Source of the DNA: Chloroflexota bacterium
GTDB lineage: Bacteria; Chloroflexota; UBA6077
Assembly: GCA_021786215.1 (NCBI GenBank)
Contig: JAJYNT010000448.1
Span: 1-6,593, forward strand
Length of the DNA: 6,593 nt
Reading direction: 5' to 3'
The notes beneath the pieces are model-generated. The model was not told the origin of the DNA. It saw only the letters and a program-made list of their open reading frames with translations, and made no database searches. Of the stretch, positions 1 through 5,951 are shown one piece after another (the stretch's first letter is position 1; the number at the start of each line of letters is the position of its first letter). A program made the translations under genes and the position numbers.

Positions 1-2247
1 TTCGGATACGCGTTGGGTGCGGCCGTTGCGATGGTGCTTCAGCTGTTCAACGGATGGCTCGACGGGTTATACATAACGGCCTTCGCACTGCTGGCCACCT
101 TCCTGTGGCATGTCATCACAGATGCCATCGAGTCGCGAAGCTGGCGGCGCGCCCTCCAAGCCACTGGCCTCATGGCCCTGATGAGCATCACGTGGGCGGC
201 TCTGGGATCGGTCCTGTTGCTGCCGGCCTTCGAGTTCGCCACACGGTCCAACTATCTGATGGATCGGGGGCTGGAGCAGGCCGGTGGAGAGGGCAACGTG
301 ACGGTGCTGGCGATCCTCGGAATCGGGGGTAGCGAGGGGCACGGGGCATACCTGGGAGTAACCGCTCTGCTATTGGTGCTGCTCGGCAGCCTCCACGGAC
401 GCGATCGAAAGCGACTCTGGCTCTACCTGCCGCTGGGACTTTTCGCCCTCTTGACGGCCTTCGGCACCAAGGCACCCCTCTACGCCCTCCTGTACCAGTG
501 GTTGCCCGCATTCAAGGCCTTCCACACACCCGGCAGGTTCATGGTCCTTTATCTCTTCTCCGTCTCAGTGCTGGCGGCAATGGGAGCCGACGTCCTCCTG
601 AAAGGGGTGCAGAGGCGCCATCTACTAACCGTCGCCGGCGTGGCCCTGTTCCTGCTGGCTCCCTTCTACTACACCATGTCCAGGATGTTCGGGCCCGATG
701 CTTTCGGACAACTATTGAACAACCTGATCAATTGGTCCGCGGGACCCTATCTACCCGCGGGGGTTGCCCAACACATCTTCTTCTCCGGCATCGCAGCCAT
801 TCTGCTCTGCGTGGCGCTGCTGTTTTCCAAGCTTCTGTCGGGAACGCGGGCCTACGGGGTGGTGGTGCTGCTGGTGGTTGCCGACCTGTTCCTGTTTCGA
901 GGGCTTGGTTCCCACTACTTCGCCGAACCATCGCAACTATTCAAGGCAACCACGCCACTATCTCAGATGACCGACTCGAACGATAGCCAGCAACAGTATC
1001 GAGTCATGGGTTACGCCAGGAACGGCACCATGCACTTCCTGTCGGACTTCCCCAGCAACCTGGTCGCGGCCCTGGAACCTCCCAACCTGTCCATGGTCTA
1101 TGGGACAGAGGATGTGCAGGGCTACAACCCCCTGCAACTACGCCGTTACGCCGACTACATCAGCGCTATCAATGGTGGCCCCCAAGACTACCATTGGGCT
1201 CTGGTCTACAACTTCCAATCGAAACTGCTGGACCTGCTGAACCTGCGCTACGTGACGCTCAGAGGTGACGCCTCGAGAATGAGCAACGTCACCATCGCCA
1301 CGGGTCTGAACCTGGAAAGCACGGGCCAATCGCTCTCGGTGCAGCCAAAGCCCATTCTGGCGACTGGGATTCAGGTCTACTCCTATCTGGGCAACTCCGT
1401 GGATATGAAAACCGGACAGGTGGCCGCACGCTTGCTGATAACTGACAGCGCCGGAAAGAAATGGAGCTTCGACCTGCGAGCGGGGATCGAGACCGCGGAG
1501 TGGGCCTACGATCGACCCGACGTCCGGAGCCGCGTGCAGCACCAGCGGGCCAAGATAGCCATGACCTGGGACTTGCCATCGCCCGTCCACACCTACGTTG
1601 CTGACATTACCTTCCCACAGCCGATCTCCATCCAGCAGGTAACTCTGCAGCGCGTACAGCCCGATATTTTCATAGTGGTTCCTGAAATCGCGGCCGTGCC
1701 GGCACAGCCCATCGATCGCTATCAATTGGTGAGCGAGTCCAATGGAACCATGCTGTTCCGCAACAACCTGGCGCTCCCGCGAGCCCTGCTGGTACCCCGA
1801 GCCGAGGTGATCCAAGACCCCAAAGAGGTCCTGGACAAGCTCCAGCAGGACGGCTTCGACCCTCGGCAGGAGGTGATACTGGAGGGGCCCGGCTTGCCTG
1901 GGGATCAGGGGTCAGGTGACGATGTTGGGGATGTCGTGGAGACCTCTCACAGCAACAACGATCTTCGTCTGCAGCTACACGCCAACTCGTATGGATTCCT
2001 ACTGGTGAATGAGCTATCATACCCCGGCTGGAACGCCTATTTGGATGGTCAGCGAACCCGAGTGTGGCGAGCCAACTACCTGTTCAGAGCCATCGAAGTT
2101 CCCCCTGGAGAGCACGAGGTTGAGTTCCGCTTCGAGCCGGACTCTCTGAAGCTGGGGCTCGCCCTCTCCCTACCTACCCTGGCGCTCCTCATGGCGACTG
2201 CCGTGTACCGTCTCAAAATCCGACAGCATCGGAAGGAGAAAGTCTAA
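1..2247 (+). CDS. YfhO-family multi-pass membrane protein, 5'-truncated by the window edge
   Basis: The frame is open from base 1 and has no upstream stop, so the start lies outside the window. The TTG at 13 is only an in-frame codon; residues below are numbered from it (744 residues to the TAA). The N-terminal part is strongly hydrophobic, with likely membrane helices near 17-35, 51-71, 113-127, 135-151, 175-195, 204-221, 254-272 and 281-296. Family-like signatures follow: AFHTPGRFMVLY (169-180), YGTEDVQGYNPLQLRRY (363-379) and LLDLLNLRYV (405-414). A beta-rich extracytoplasmic region covers about 445-570, then FRNN..LPRALLVPRAEV (from about 582). The C-terminal block (about 659-709) has SYPGWNAYLDG and PPGEHEVEFRFEP, typical of the end of YfhO proteins, before a last helix (715-734) and a basic tail. 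Firmicute YfhO homologues are linked to glycosylation of lipoteichoic acid and resemble GT-C transferases. The N-terminal catalytic region expected for such enzymes is not in view, so a role in glycan transfer here is inference. The family call itself is fairly secure. Confidence 0.8.
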   Translation, partial: FGYALGAAVAMVLQLFNGWLDGLYITAFALLATFLWHVITDAIESRSWRRALQATGLMALMSITWAALGSVLLLPAFEFATRSNYLMDRGLEQAGGEGNVTVLAILGIGGSEGHGAYLGVTALLLVLLGSLHGRDRKRLWLYLPLGLFALLTAFGTKAPLYALLYQWLPAFKAFHTPGRFMVLYLFSVSVLAAMGADVLLKGVQRRHLLTVAGVALFLLAPFYYTMSRMFGPDAFGQLLNNLINWSAGPYLPAGVAQHIFFSGIAAILLCVALLFSKLLSGTRAYGVVVLLVVADLFLFRGLGSHYFAEPSQLFKATTPLSQMTDSNDSQQQYRVMGYARNGTMHFLSDFPSNLVAALEPPNLSMVYGTEDVQGYNPLQLRRYADYISAINGGPQDYHWALVYNFQSKLLDLLNLRYVTLRGDASRMSNVTIATGLNLESTGQSLSVQPKPILATGIQVYSYLGNSVDMKTGQVAARLLITDSAGKKWSFDLRAGIETAEWAYDRPDVRSRVQHQRAKIAMTWDLPSPVHTYVADITFPQPISIQQVTLQRVQPDIFIVVPEIAAVPAQPIDRYQLVSESNGTMLFRNNLALPRALLVPRAEVIQDPKEVLDKLQQDGFDPRQEVILEGPGLPGDQGSGDDVGDVVETSHSNNDLRLQLHANSYGFLLVNELSYPGWNAYLDGQRTRVWRANYLFRAIEVPPGEHEVEFRFEPDSLKLGLALSLPTLALLMATAVYRLKIRQHRKEKV
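2231..2237 (+). promoter_or_regulatory. Shine-Dalgarno of the Trm112-like gene, inside the YfhO 3' end
   Basis: GGAAGGA lies 11 bases before the ATG at 2249, within the last codons of the YfhO gene. Ribosomes finishing YfhO would therefore pass over the initiation region of the small zinc-ribbon gene, which fits translational coupling. Confidence 0.55.
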
Positions 2248-2248
2248 G

Positions 2249-2443
2249 ATGATAGACAAGGAGTTGCTGGAGATCCTGGCCTGCCCAGCCTGCAAGGCAC
2301 CGGTCACCCAGGAAGGGGACTGGATAGTGTGCTCGGCCAAGGAAAGCTGCGGCAAGCGATATCCCATCCGCGACGGCATTCCGATCATGCTGATCGACGA
2401 GGCAGTCGATCCGAGAACCGGTAGGGAGTCCAGAGGGGCGTGA
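2249..2443 (+). CDS. Trm112/UPF0434 (YcaR-like) small zinc-ribbon protein
   Basis: This 64-residue protein begins MIDKELLEILACPACKAPV and continues to YPIRDGIPIML (38-48), the two hallmark blocks of the bacterial Trm112/YcaR family. Likely zinc ligands are C12 and C15 (CPAC) plus C28 and C34. The second pair is spaced C-x5-C instead of the tighter pair common in zinc ribbons, so the metal site may be slightly altered. The length is normal for the family, whose members run about 55-70 residues. Eukaryotic and archaeal Trm112 is an activating partner of several methyltransferases; the role of bacterial homologues is not well settled. No methyltransferase is visible in this window. The ATG follows the YfhO stop after a single base, so the two are probably co-translated. 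The last dozen residues (from about 52, charged and Gly-rich) look disordered. The family call is confident; the partner and function here are unknown. Confidence 0.88.
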   Translation: MIDKELLEILACPACKAPVTQEGDWIVCSAKESCGKRYPIRDGIPIMLIDEAVDPRTGRESRGA

Positions 2444-2459
2444 GCCCTTCTGGCGGGGT

Positions 2460-2474
2460 TTGGGGTGTCCCCAA
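2460..2474 (+). repeat. Perfect 6-bp hairpin (possible weak terminator or attenuator)
   Basis: TTGGGG and CCCCAA are exact complements around a TGT loop. TCTTAT follows, four T in six, which resembles a very weak intrinsic terminator. The stem is short and the T-run is interrupted, so efficient termination is doubtful. It sits 16 bases past the Trm112-like stop and 20 bases before the next hairpin. Confidence 0.4.
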
Positions 2475-2480
2475 TCTTAT

Positions 2481-2515
2481 GACCCTCACCCTGACCCTCT
2501 CCCAGAGGGAGAGGG
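2481..2515 (+). repeat. Dispersed palindromic intergenic repeat (PHPDPLPEGEG / LSLWERVRVR type)
   Basis: A pyrimidine-rich lead containing a near-duplication of GACCCTC (2481-2487 and 2493-2499) runs into a perfect 9-bp inverted repeat: CCCTCTCCC (2495-2503), loop AGA, GGGAGAGGG (2507-2515). Read on the + strand it gives PHPDPLPEGEG; read on the - strand it gives LSLWERVRVRV. From general knowledge, these peptides recur as spurious translations of an intergenic repeat found in many bacterial genomes. Only one copy is present in this window, so the assignment to a dispersed family rests on recognising it. The 3' arm ends at 2515 and the Shine-Dalgarno of the radical SAM gene begins at 2516. 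Confidence 0.75.
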
Positions 2516-2521
2516 AAGGAG
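2516..2521 (+). promoter_or_regulatory. Shine-Dalgarno fixing the radical SAM start
   Basis: AAGGAG ends 10 bases before the ATG at 2532, a workable spacing. This supports 2532 as the true start over the upstream in-frame TTG at 2460, which would translate both hairpins. The site directly abuts the 9-bp hairpin, so that structure could affect its accessibility. Confidence 0.7.
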
Positions 2522-2531
2522 ACAGATAAGC

Positions 2532-3587
2532 ATGAACAGTATCGGCGGCGGGCAAAACCTGCTCCTGAAGTTCAGGCGTCACAGGGCAGTGCTGCACCCG
2601 CGCACCATCAGCTTCCTCTTTCACTGGCTGCGTCGTAGCCCCAAGGTCCCGTATCCGCCACTGAAGCTCCACCTGGAGCCCACCAGCCACTGCAACCTGC
2701 GCTGCGTCATGTGCCCCCAGAGCATGGGCGCCACCAAAGGTAACGGCCACATGGACATGGCGCTTTACCAGAAGATCATCGACGATGCGAAGAAGTTCGT
2801 CCTCGAGATCAACCTCTTTTTCAGGGGCGAACCGCTGCTCCATCCGCACATAGTGGACATGGTGCGGATAGCGCGAGAGGCGGGCATCCGCACCCACATC
2901 AACACCAACGCAACCCTGCTGAAGGGCAAGATGATCGGTGGCCTTCTGGACGCCGGCCTGGACAAGCTAACCATCAGTTTCGACGCCGGCGAGAAGGACG
3001 CATACGAGCAGATGCGTCGAGGAGCCAAGTTCGAGAGAACCCTGGAGAACGTCCGATCGTTCCTCAAGGCAAAGGCAGAAAGAGCCTCCAGCCGGCCATA
3101 CTTCACCATCCAGGTCATTCGCTTCTTCGATGCGGCCGCCGCTCGCCCCACCGTCCCCCAGGAGTTCGTTCAGCTTTTCGACGGGTTGCCGGTGGACGAG
3201 TTCGATCCAATCTGGGCCCATGGCTGGGCCGGTACCATGACCGACAGCAAGGAGTTCACGGCTGCCCCCTACGGCCACAACTACTACCCATGCAACTGGC
3301 TGTGGAAGTCGCTGGCCATCGGATGGGACGGCAAGGTAGCCACCTGCTGTGGCGATTTCGGTCCCCACGAGGTCTTCGGGGACCTCAACACCCAGAGCCT
3401 CTTGGACATCTGGAACGGCCCCCACATGGTGAAGATCCGCACGCTGCAAAGGGAGCGAAAGCTGGGGGAGCTGGAACTGTGCCGGCAGTGTGACGCCCCC
3501 TGGCAACCCGATGGTCCTCGCTGGAAGCTGTTCCACGCTGCCTCCCAGCTTGCGGGACTCGCTTACCGAGGCGGGAAATCCCCTTGA
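2532..3587 (+). CDS. Radical SAM protein with reduced SPASM-like C-terminal domain
   Basis: This is a 351-residue protein from the ATG preceded by AAGGAG. The radical SAM core starts near residue 43. Its cluster motif is C54-NLR-C58-VM-C61 (CX3CX2C), which binds the [4Fe-4S] cluster that cleaves S-adenosylmethionine. FRGEPLLHP (97-105) is the GGEP-like motif that contacts the SAM amino group, and LTISFDAG (146-153) fits a later core strand. The C-terminal part has C254-x12-G-x4-C272 followed by another Cys at 273, and C317-x2-C320. This matches the first half of the SPASM pattern, but the later CX5CX3C and final Cys are missing. One auxiliary Fe-S cluster is therefore the likely load. The segment from WKSLAIGWDGKVATCC to FGDL and LLDIWNG is typical of SPASM-type proteins. 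The basic N-terminal 40 residues may be an accessory or membrane-proximal segment. Such enzymes modify peptides, sugars or lipids; the substrate here cannot be told. The stop overlaps the start of a GT4 gene, so a role in the same glycan pathway is reasonable inference. Confidence 0.88.
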   Translation: MNSIGGGQNLLLKFRRHRAVLHPRTISFLFHWLRRSPKVPYPPLKLHLEPTSHCNLRCVMCPQSMGATKGNGHMDMALYQKIIDDAKKFVLEINLFFRGEPLLHPHIVDMVRIAREAGIRTHINTNATLLKGKMIGGLLDAGLDKLTISFDAGEKDAYEQMRRGAKFERTLENVRSFLKAKAERASSRPYFTIQVIRFFDAAAARPTVPQEFVQLFDGLPVDEFDPIWAHGWAGTMTDSKEFTAAPYGHNYYPCNWLWKSLAIGWDGKVATCCGDFGPHEVFGDLNTQSLLDIWNGPHMVKIRTLQRERKLGELELCRQCDAPWQPDGPRWKLFHAASQLAGLAYRGGKSP

Positions 3588-4750
3588 GAGTGCTGTTGGT
3601 TTCCAACCTGTTCCCCCCGGATATCGGTGGCCCCGCCACCTACGTGTCCAGGCTCGCCCACGATCTGAAGGGACGCGGCCATTCGGTGCAATTGGTCGTG
3701 TGCGCCGAGGACCCTTCGGCCGGCGGAAGCTATCCATTCCCCGTGCGAAGGGTGTCGCGACGGATCTTCATGCCGATACGACTGTTCATCGTGCTGCTGT
3801 GGGTGATGTGGTACGCCCGTCGAGCAGACATAGTCTACGTCAATGGACTGGAGCTATCGGGAGTTTTGGGCTCCCGTCTGATGGGAAAGCCCTCCGCCCT
3901 GAAGGTGGTGGGAGACTTCGCCTGGGAGTATGCCGTTCGCCACGGCTGGAACAATGATGGCATAGACCACTTCCAAACCGCTCGCTATGGATGGAAGGTC
4001 GAACTGGTCCGCGGGGTGGAGCACTGGTATGCCCAACATGTGGATCGAGTTGTGACCCCCAGCCTCTACCTTAAGAGCATCGTTTCCGGGTGGGGGGTGC
4101 CGCCGGAGCGGATAAGTGTGGTCTACAACGCCCTGACGAGCAGGTTCGACGGGAAACTCTCCAAGGAAGAAGCCCGCCGAATCGTGGGCTTAGACGGGAC
4201 CCTGGTGCTGACGGTTGCTCGGCTCTACAAGTGGAAGAACATCGACGTGCTGATCCGGCTGGTGCCGGATCTTCCACCTGAGAGCAGGCTGGTCATCGTG
4301 GGTGATGGACCAGAAGAAGCCTTCCTCAAGGGACTGGCCGCCGAACTGGGTGTTGCCGATCGGGTAGTCTTCGTGGGAAGAGTAGCGCAATCTCAGGTAT
4401 CCTTCTACTTGAGAGCGGCCGACGTGTTCGTGCTGAACACCCGCTATGAGGGGCTGTCTCACACAATCTTAGAGTGTATGGACGCGGAGCTTCCGGTGGT
4501 GGCCACAGCGGTCGGCGGGAACATGGAACTGATAGAGGATGGGATCAACGGCTTCCTGGTCCCAGTGGACGACCGCATGCGGATAGTATCAGCCGTTAGG
4601 AAGCTGTTGCACGACAGCAAGGTTCGAGACAGCTTCATTCAACTCTCCAAGGAGAAGGTGAAGGACTCCTCCTGGGATCGGCTGGTGGACACAGTAGTGG
4701 CCATTCTGGAGAGTGTCACCAAAGGGAACTCAATGGATGCCGGCCTATGA
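3584..4750 (+). CDS. GT4-family glycosyltransferase (first of two)
   Basis: This 388-residue GT-B enzyme should transfer a sugar from a nucleotide-sugar donor to a glycan or lipid acceptor on the cytoplasmic side, with retention at the anomeric carbon as is usual for GT4. The N-terminal acceptor domain starts MRVLLVSNLFPPDIGGPATY, the usual first strand and Gly-rich loop. The donor domain has VARLYKWKNID (211-221, with R213 and K218 as likely phosphate contacts), VIVGDGPEE (237-245), VFVGR (262-266) and the E-x7-E signature at E289 to E297, then TAVGGNMELIEDG (308-320). Length is normal. A hydrophobic stretch at 61-77 in the N-domain may aid membrane association. The start is TTG at 3584, giving a TTGA overlap with the stop of the radical SAM gene; GAGGCGGG (3569-3576) is a plausible ribosome site. 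A GTG at 3590 would remove only two residues. Donor and acceptor sugars cannot be predicted. Confidence 0.93.
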   Translation: MRVLLVSNLFPPDIGGPATYVSRLAHDLKGRGHSVQLVVCAEDPSAGGSYPFPVRRVSRRIFMPIRLFIVLLWVMWYARRADIVYVNGLELSGVLGSRLMGKPSALKVVGDFAWEYAVRHGWNNDGIDHFQTARYGWKVELVRGVEHWYAQHVDRVVTPSLYLKSIVSGWGVPPERISVVYNALTSRFDGKLSKEEARRIVGLDGTLVLTVARLYKWKNIDVLIRLVPDLPPESRLVIVGDGPEEAFLKGLAAELGVADRVVFVGRVAQSQVSFYLRAADVFVLNTRYEGLSHTILECMDAELPVVATAVGGNMELIEDGINGFLVPVDDRMRIVSAVRKLLHDSKVRDSFIQLSKEKVKDSSWDRLVDTVVAILESVTKGNSMDAGL

Positions 4751-5931
4751 CAACCGGTAAGCTGAAGGTAATATCCATCGGCTTGGATCCCACCATTGCG
4801 TTGGTGGATCCATCTGTTGGCAGTCGAGGTGACTCTCGGCGGCGACAAGAAGAGTACGCCGATCTGGCCGCGAGCTACACCGCCATTGTGAAAACCCCAC
4901 GAGATCCCCGATATCAACCGCACAGCTGGGGCAACGGACACGCCGTCCTGCCAACTCAGTCCACGAGTGCCGCCCGTTTCCCTTGGGACGCCTACCAGTT
5001 GGCGGCCAGGATATTTCGAGAGCAAGGGGCTGACCTGGTGGTGACCCAGGACCCGTTCTCGACCGGCTTGGCCGGCTACTGGCTCAAGAAGAGGTTCGGA
5101 GTACCCCTCTGCATTCAGGTCCACAACGACATGATCGGGTGCGATTGGTGGATGAGAGAAGCTCCGATCAACAGGCTGATGGAACCGCTGGGTGCCTGGC
5201 TGGTCCGGCAAGCCGACACGGTGCAGGTAGTCAGCCAAACAATCCGGACCCGGTTGGCCAACAGGGGAATGGACCCCAAGCGCGCCTGGAACATTATGAC
5301 GGGGGCGGGGATCGATGCCGGCCAGTTCCAGACGGCCGACGGAACGGCACTGCGATCCCGCCTGTTGGGAGACAAGCACCGGCAGCTGGTGCTGTTCATG
5401 GGACGGCTGGTAAAGCAGAAGGACCTTCCAACCCTGCTGCAAGCAGCGTCCCTGGTAGCTCGGCGGCACCCAGACGCGTTGTTCCTATTGGTTGGGGACG
5501 GCGAGGAGCGATCGAAACTGGAAGCGCTGGTGCGCGGACTCGGTCTCGAGTCCAACCTGTCGATCCTGAGGGGTGTGGGCTCGGAGGAAGCCCCCAGCTA
5601 CTTTGCTGCCTGTGACCTGTTTGTCATGTCTTCGTTGTATGAAGGGAAGGCACGTGCGCTGGTTGAGGCCGGCTGCGCCGGCAAACCGATAGTCACCACA
5701 GCCGTGAGCGGGGCGGACGAGGTTGTAGTTGAAGGCGAAACAGGCTATCTTGTGCCGGTACGAGACCCCTCATCACTGGCAGACCGCATCATCCGTCTCC
5801 TGTCGGATCCCGAGCGAGCCAGAGAGATGGGCCGACGTGGCCAGCCGTTGGCCTGCGGCCAGTACGACCGCAAGAACAACCTTCTACAGATGGTGCGCAT
5901 GTGGGAGGCCACGGCACGATCCGGGTGCTGA
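4747..5931 (+). CDS. GT4-family glycosyltransferase (second of two)
   Basis: This 394-residue GT-B enzyme starts at an ATG that overlaps the previous stop as ATGA (4747-4750). No strong separate Shine-Dalgarno is close by, so initiation probably relies on coupling to the upstream gene. The N-domain has LKVISIGLDP, then TQDPFSTGLAGYWLKKRFG (100-118), with VQVVSQTIRTRL (159-170) near the domain boundary. The donor domain shows LFMGRLVKQKD (216-226; R220 and K223/K225 are likely donor-phosphate contacts), LLVGDGEE (247-254), the E-x7-E pair at E299 and E307, and TTAVSGADEVVVEG (317-330). Length and motif order are normal for GT4. The N-domain differs clearly from that of the preceding glycosyltransferase, so the pair does not look like a recent tandem duplication and probably uses different acceptors. 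Likely role: adding a successive sugar to the same glycan. Donor identity is unknown. Confidence 0.93.
   Translation: MTTGKLKVISIGLDPTIALVDPSVGSRGDSRRRQEEYADLAASYTAIVKTPRDPRYQPHSWGNGHAVLPTQSTSAARFPWDAYQLAARIFREQGADLVVTQDPFSTGLAGYWLKKRFGVPLCIQVHNDMIGCDWWMREAPINRLMEPLGAWLVRQADTVQVVSQTIRTRLANRGMDPKRAWNIMTGAGIDAGQFQTADGTALRSRLLGDKHRQLVLFMGRLVKQKDLPTLLQAASLVARRHPDALFLLVGDGEERSKLEALVRGLGLESNLSILRGVGSEEAPSYFAACDLFVMSSLYEGKARALVEAGCAGKPIVTTAVSGADEVVVEGETGYLVPVRDPSSLADRIIRLLSDPERAREMGRRGQPLACGQYDRKNNLLQMVRMWEATARSGC
4784..4812 (+). repeat. Inverted repeat early in the second GT4 gene
   Basis: TGGATCCcACCA (4784-4795) is complementary to TGGTGGATCCA (4802-4812) except for one bulged C, with a 6-base loop TTGCGT. 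This makes an 11-bp stem starting 37 bases after the ATG, within the codons for LDPTIALVDPS. It could fold in the mRNA but may be chance within coding sequence. Confidence 0.4.
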
Positions 5932-5939
5932 AGCCTGAT

Positions 5940-5946
5940 GGAGGAG
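5940..5946 (+). promoter_or_regulatory. Strong Shine-Dalgarno of the acyltransferase gene
   Basis: GGAGGAG ends 5 bases before the GTG at 5952. It decides the start over an in-frame GTG at 5925, which would overlap the previous gene and add nine residues without a clear ribosome site. Confidence 0.75.
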
Positions 5947-5951
5947 ATGGA

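Noticed and set aside
13..15. TTG as the start of the YfhO protein
   Set aside because: The frame stays open to base 1, and the family has a long N-terminal membrane domain that must lie upstream.
1138..1815. 225-codon open frame on the - strand
   Set aside because: It lies wholly inside the YfhO gene, its protein shows no recognisable family features, and it is explained by GC-rich codon shadowing.
2460..2531. N-terminal extension of the radical SAM protein from TTG 2460
   Set aside because: The extra 24 residues translate the hairpin and the PHPDPLPEGEG repeat, there is no ribosome site before 2460, and a good AAGGAG precedes ATG 2532.
2385..2897. 170-codon open frame on the - strand containing LSLWERVRVR
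   Set aside because: It spans the repeat and is antisense to two well-supported genes; the peptide is a known spurious translation of the palindromic repeat.
2967..3737. 256-codon open frame on the - strand
   Set aside because: It is antisense to the radical SAM and GT4 genes, with low-complexity composition and no domain signature.
4639..5469. 276-codon open frame on the - strand
   Set aside because: It covers the junction of the two GT4 genes in antisense; those genes carry full motif sets, and the antisense product resembles no family.
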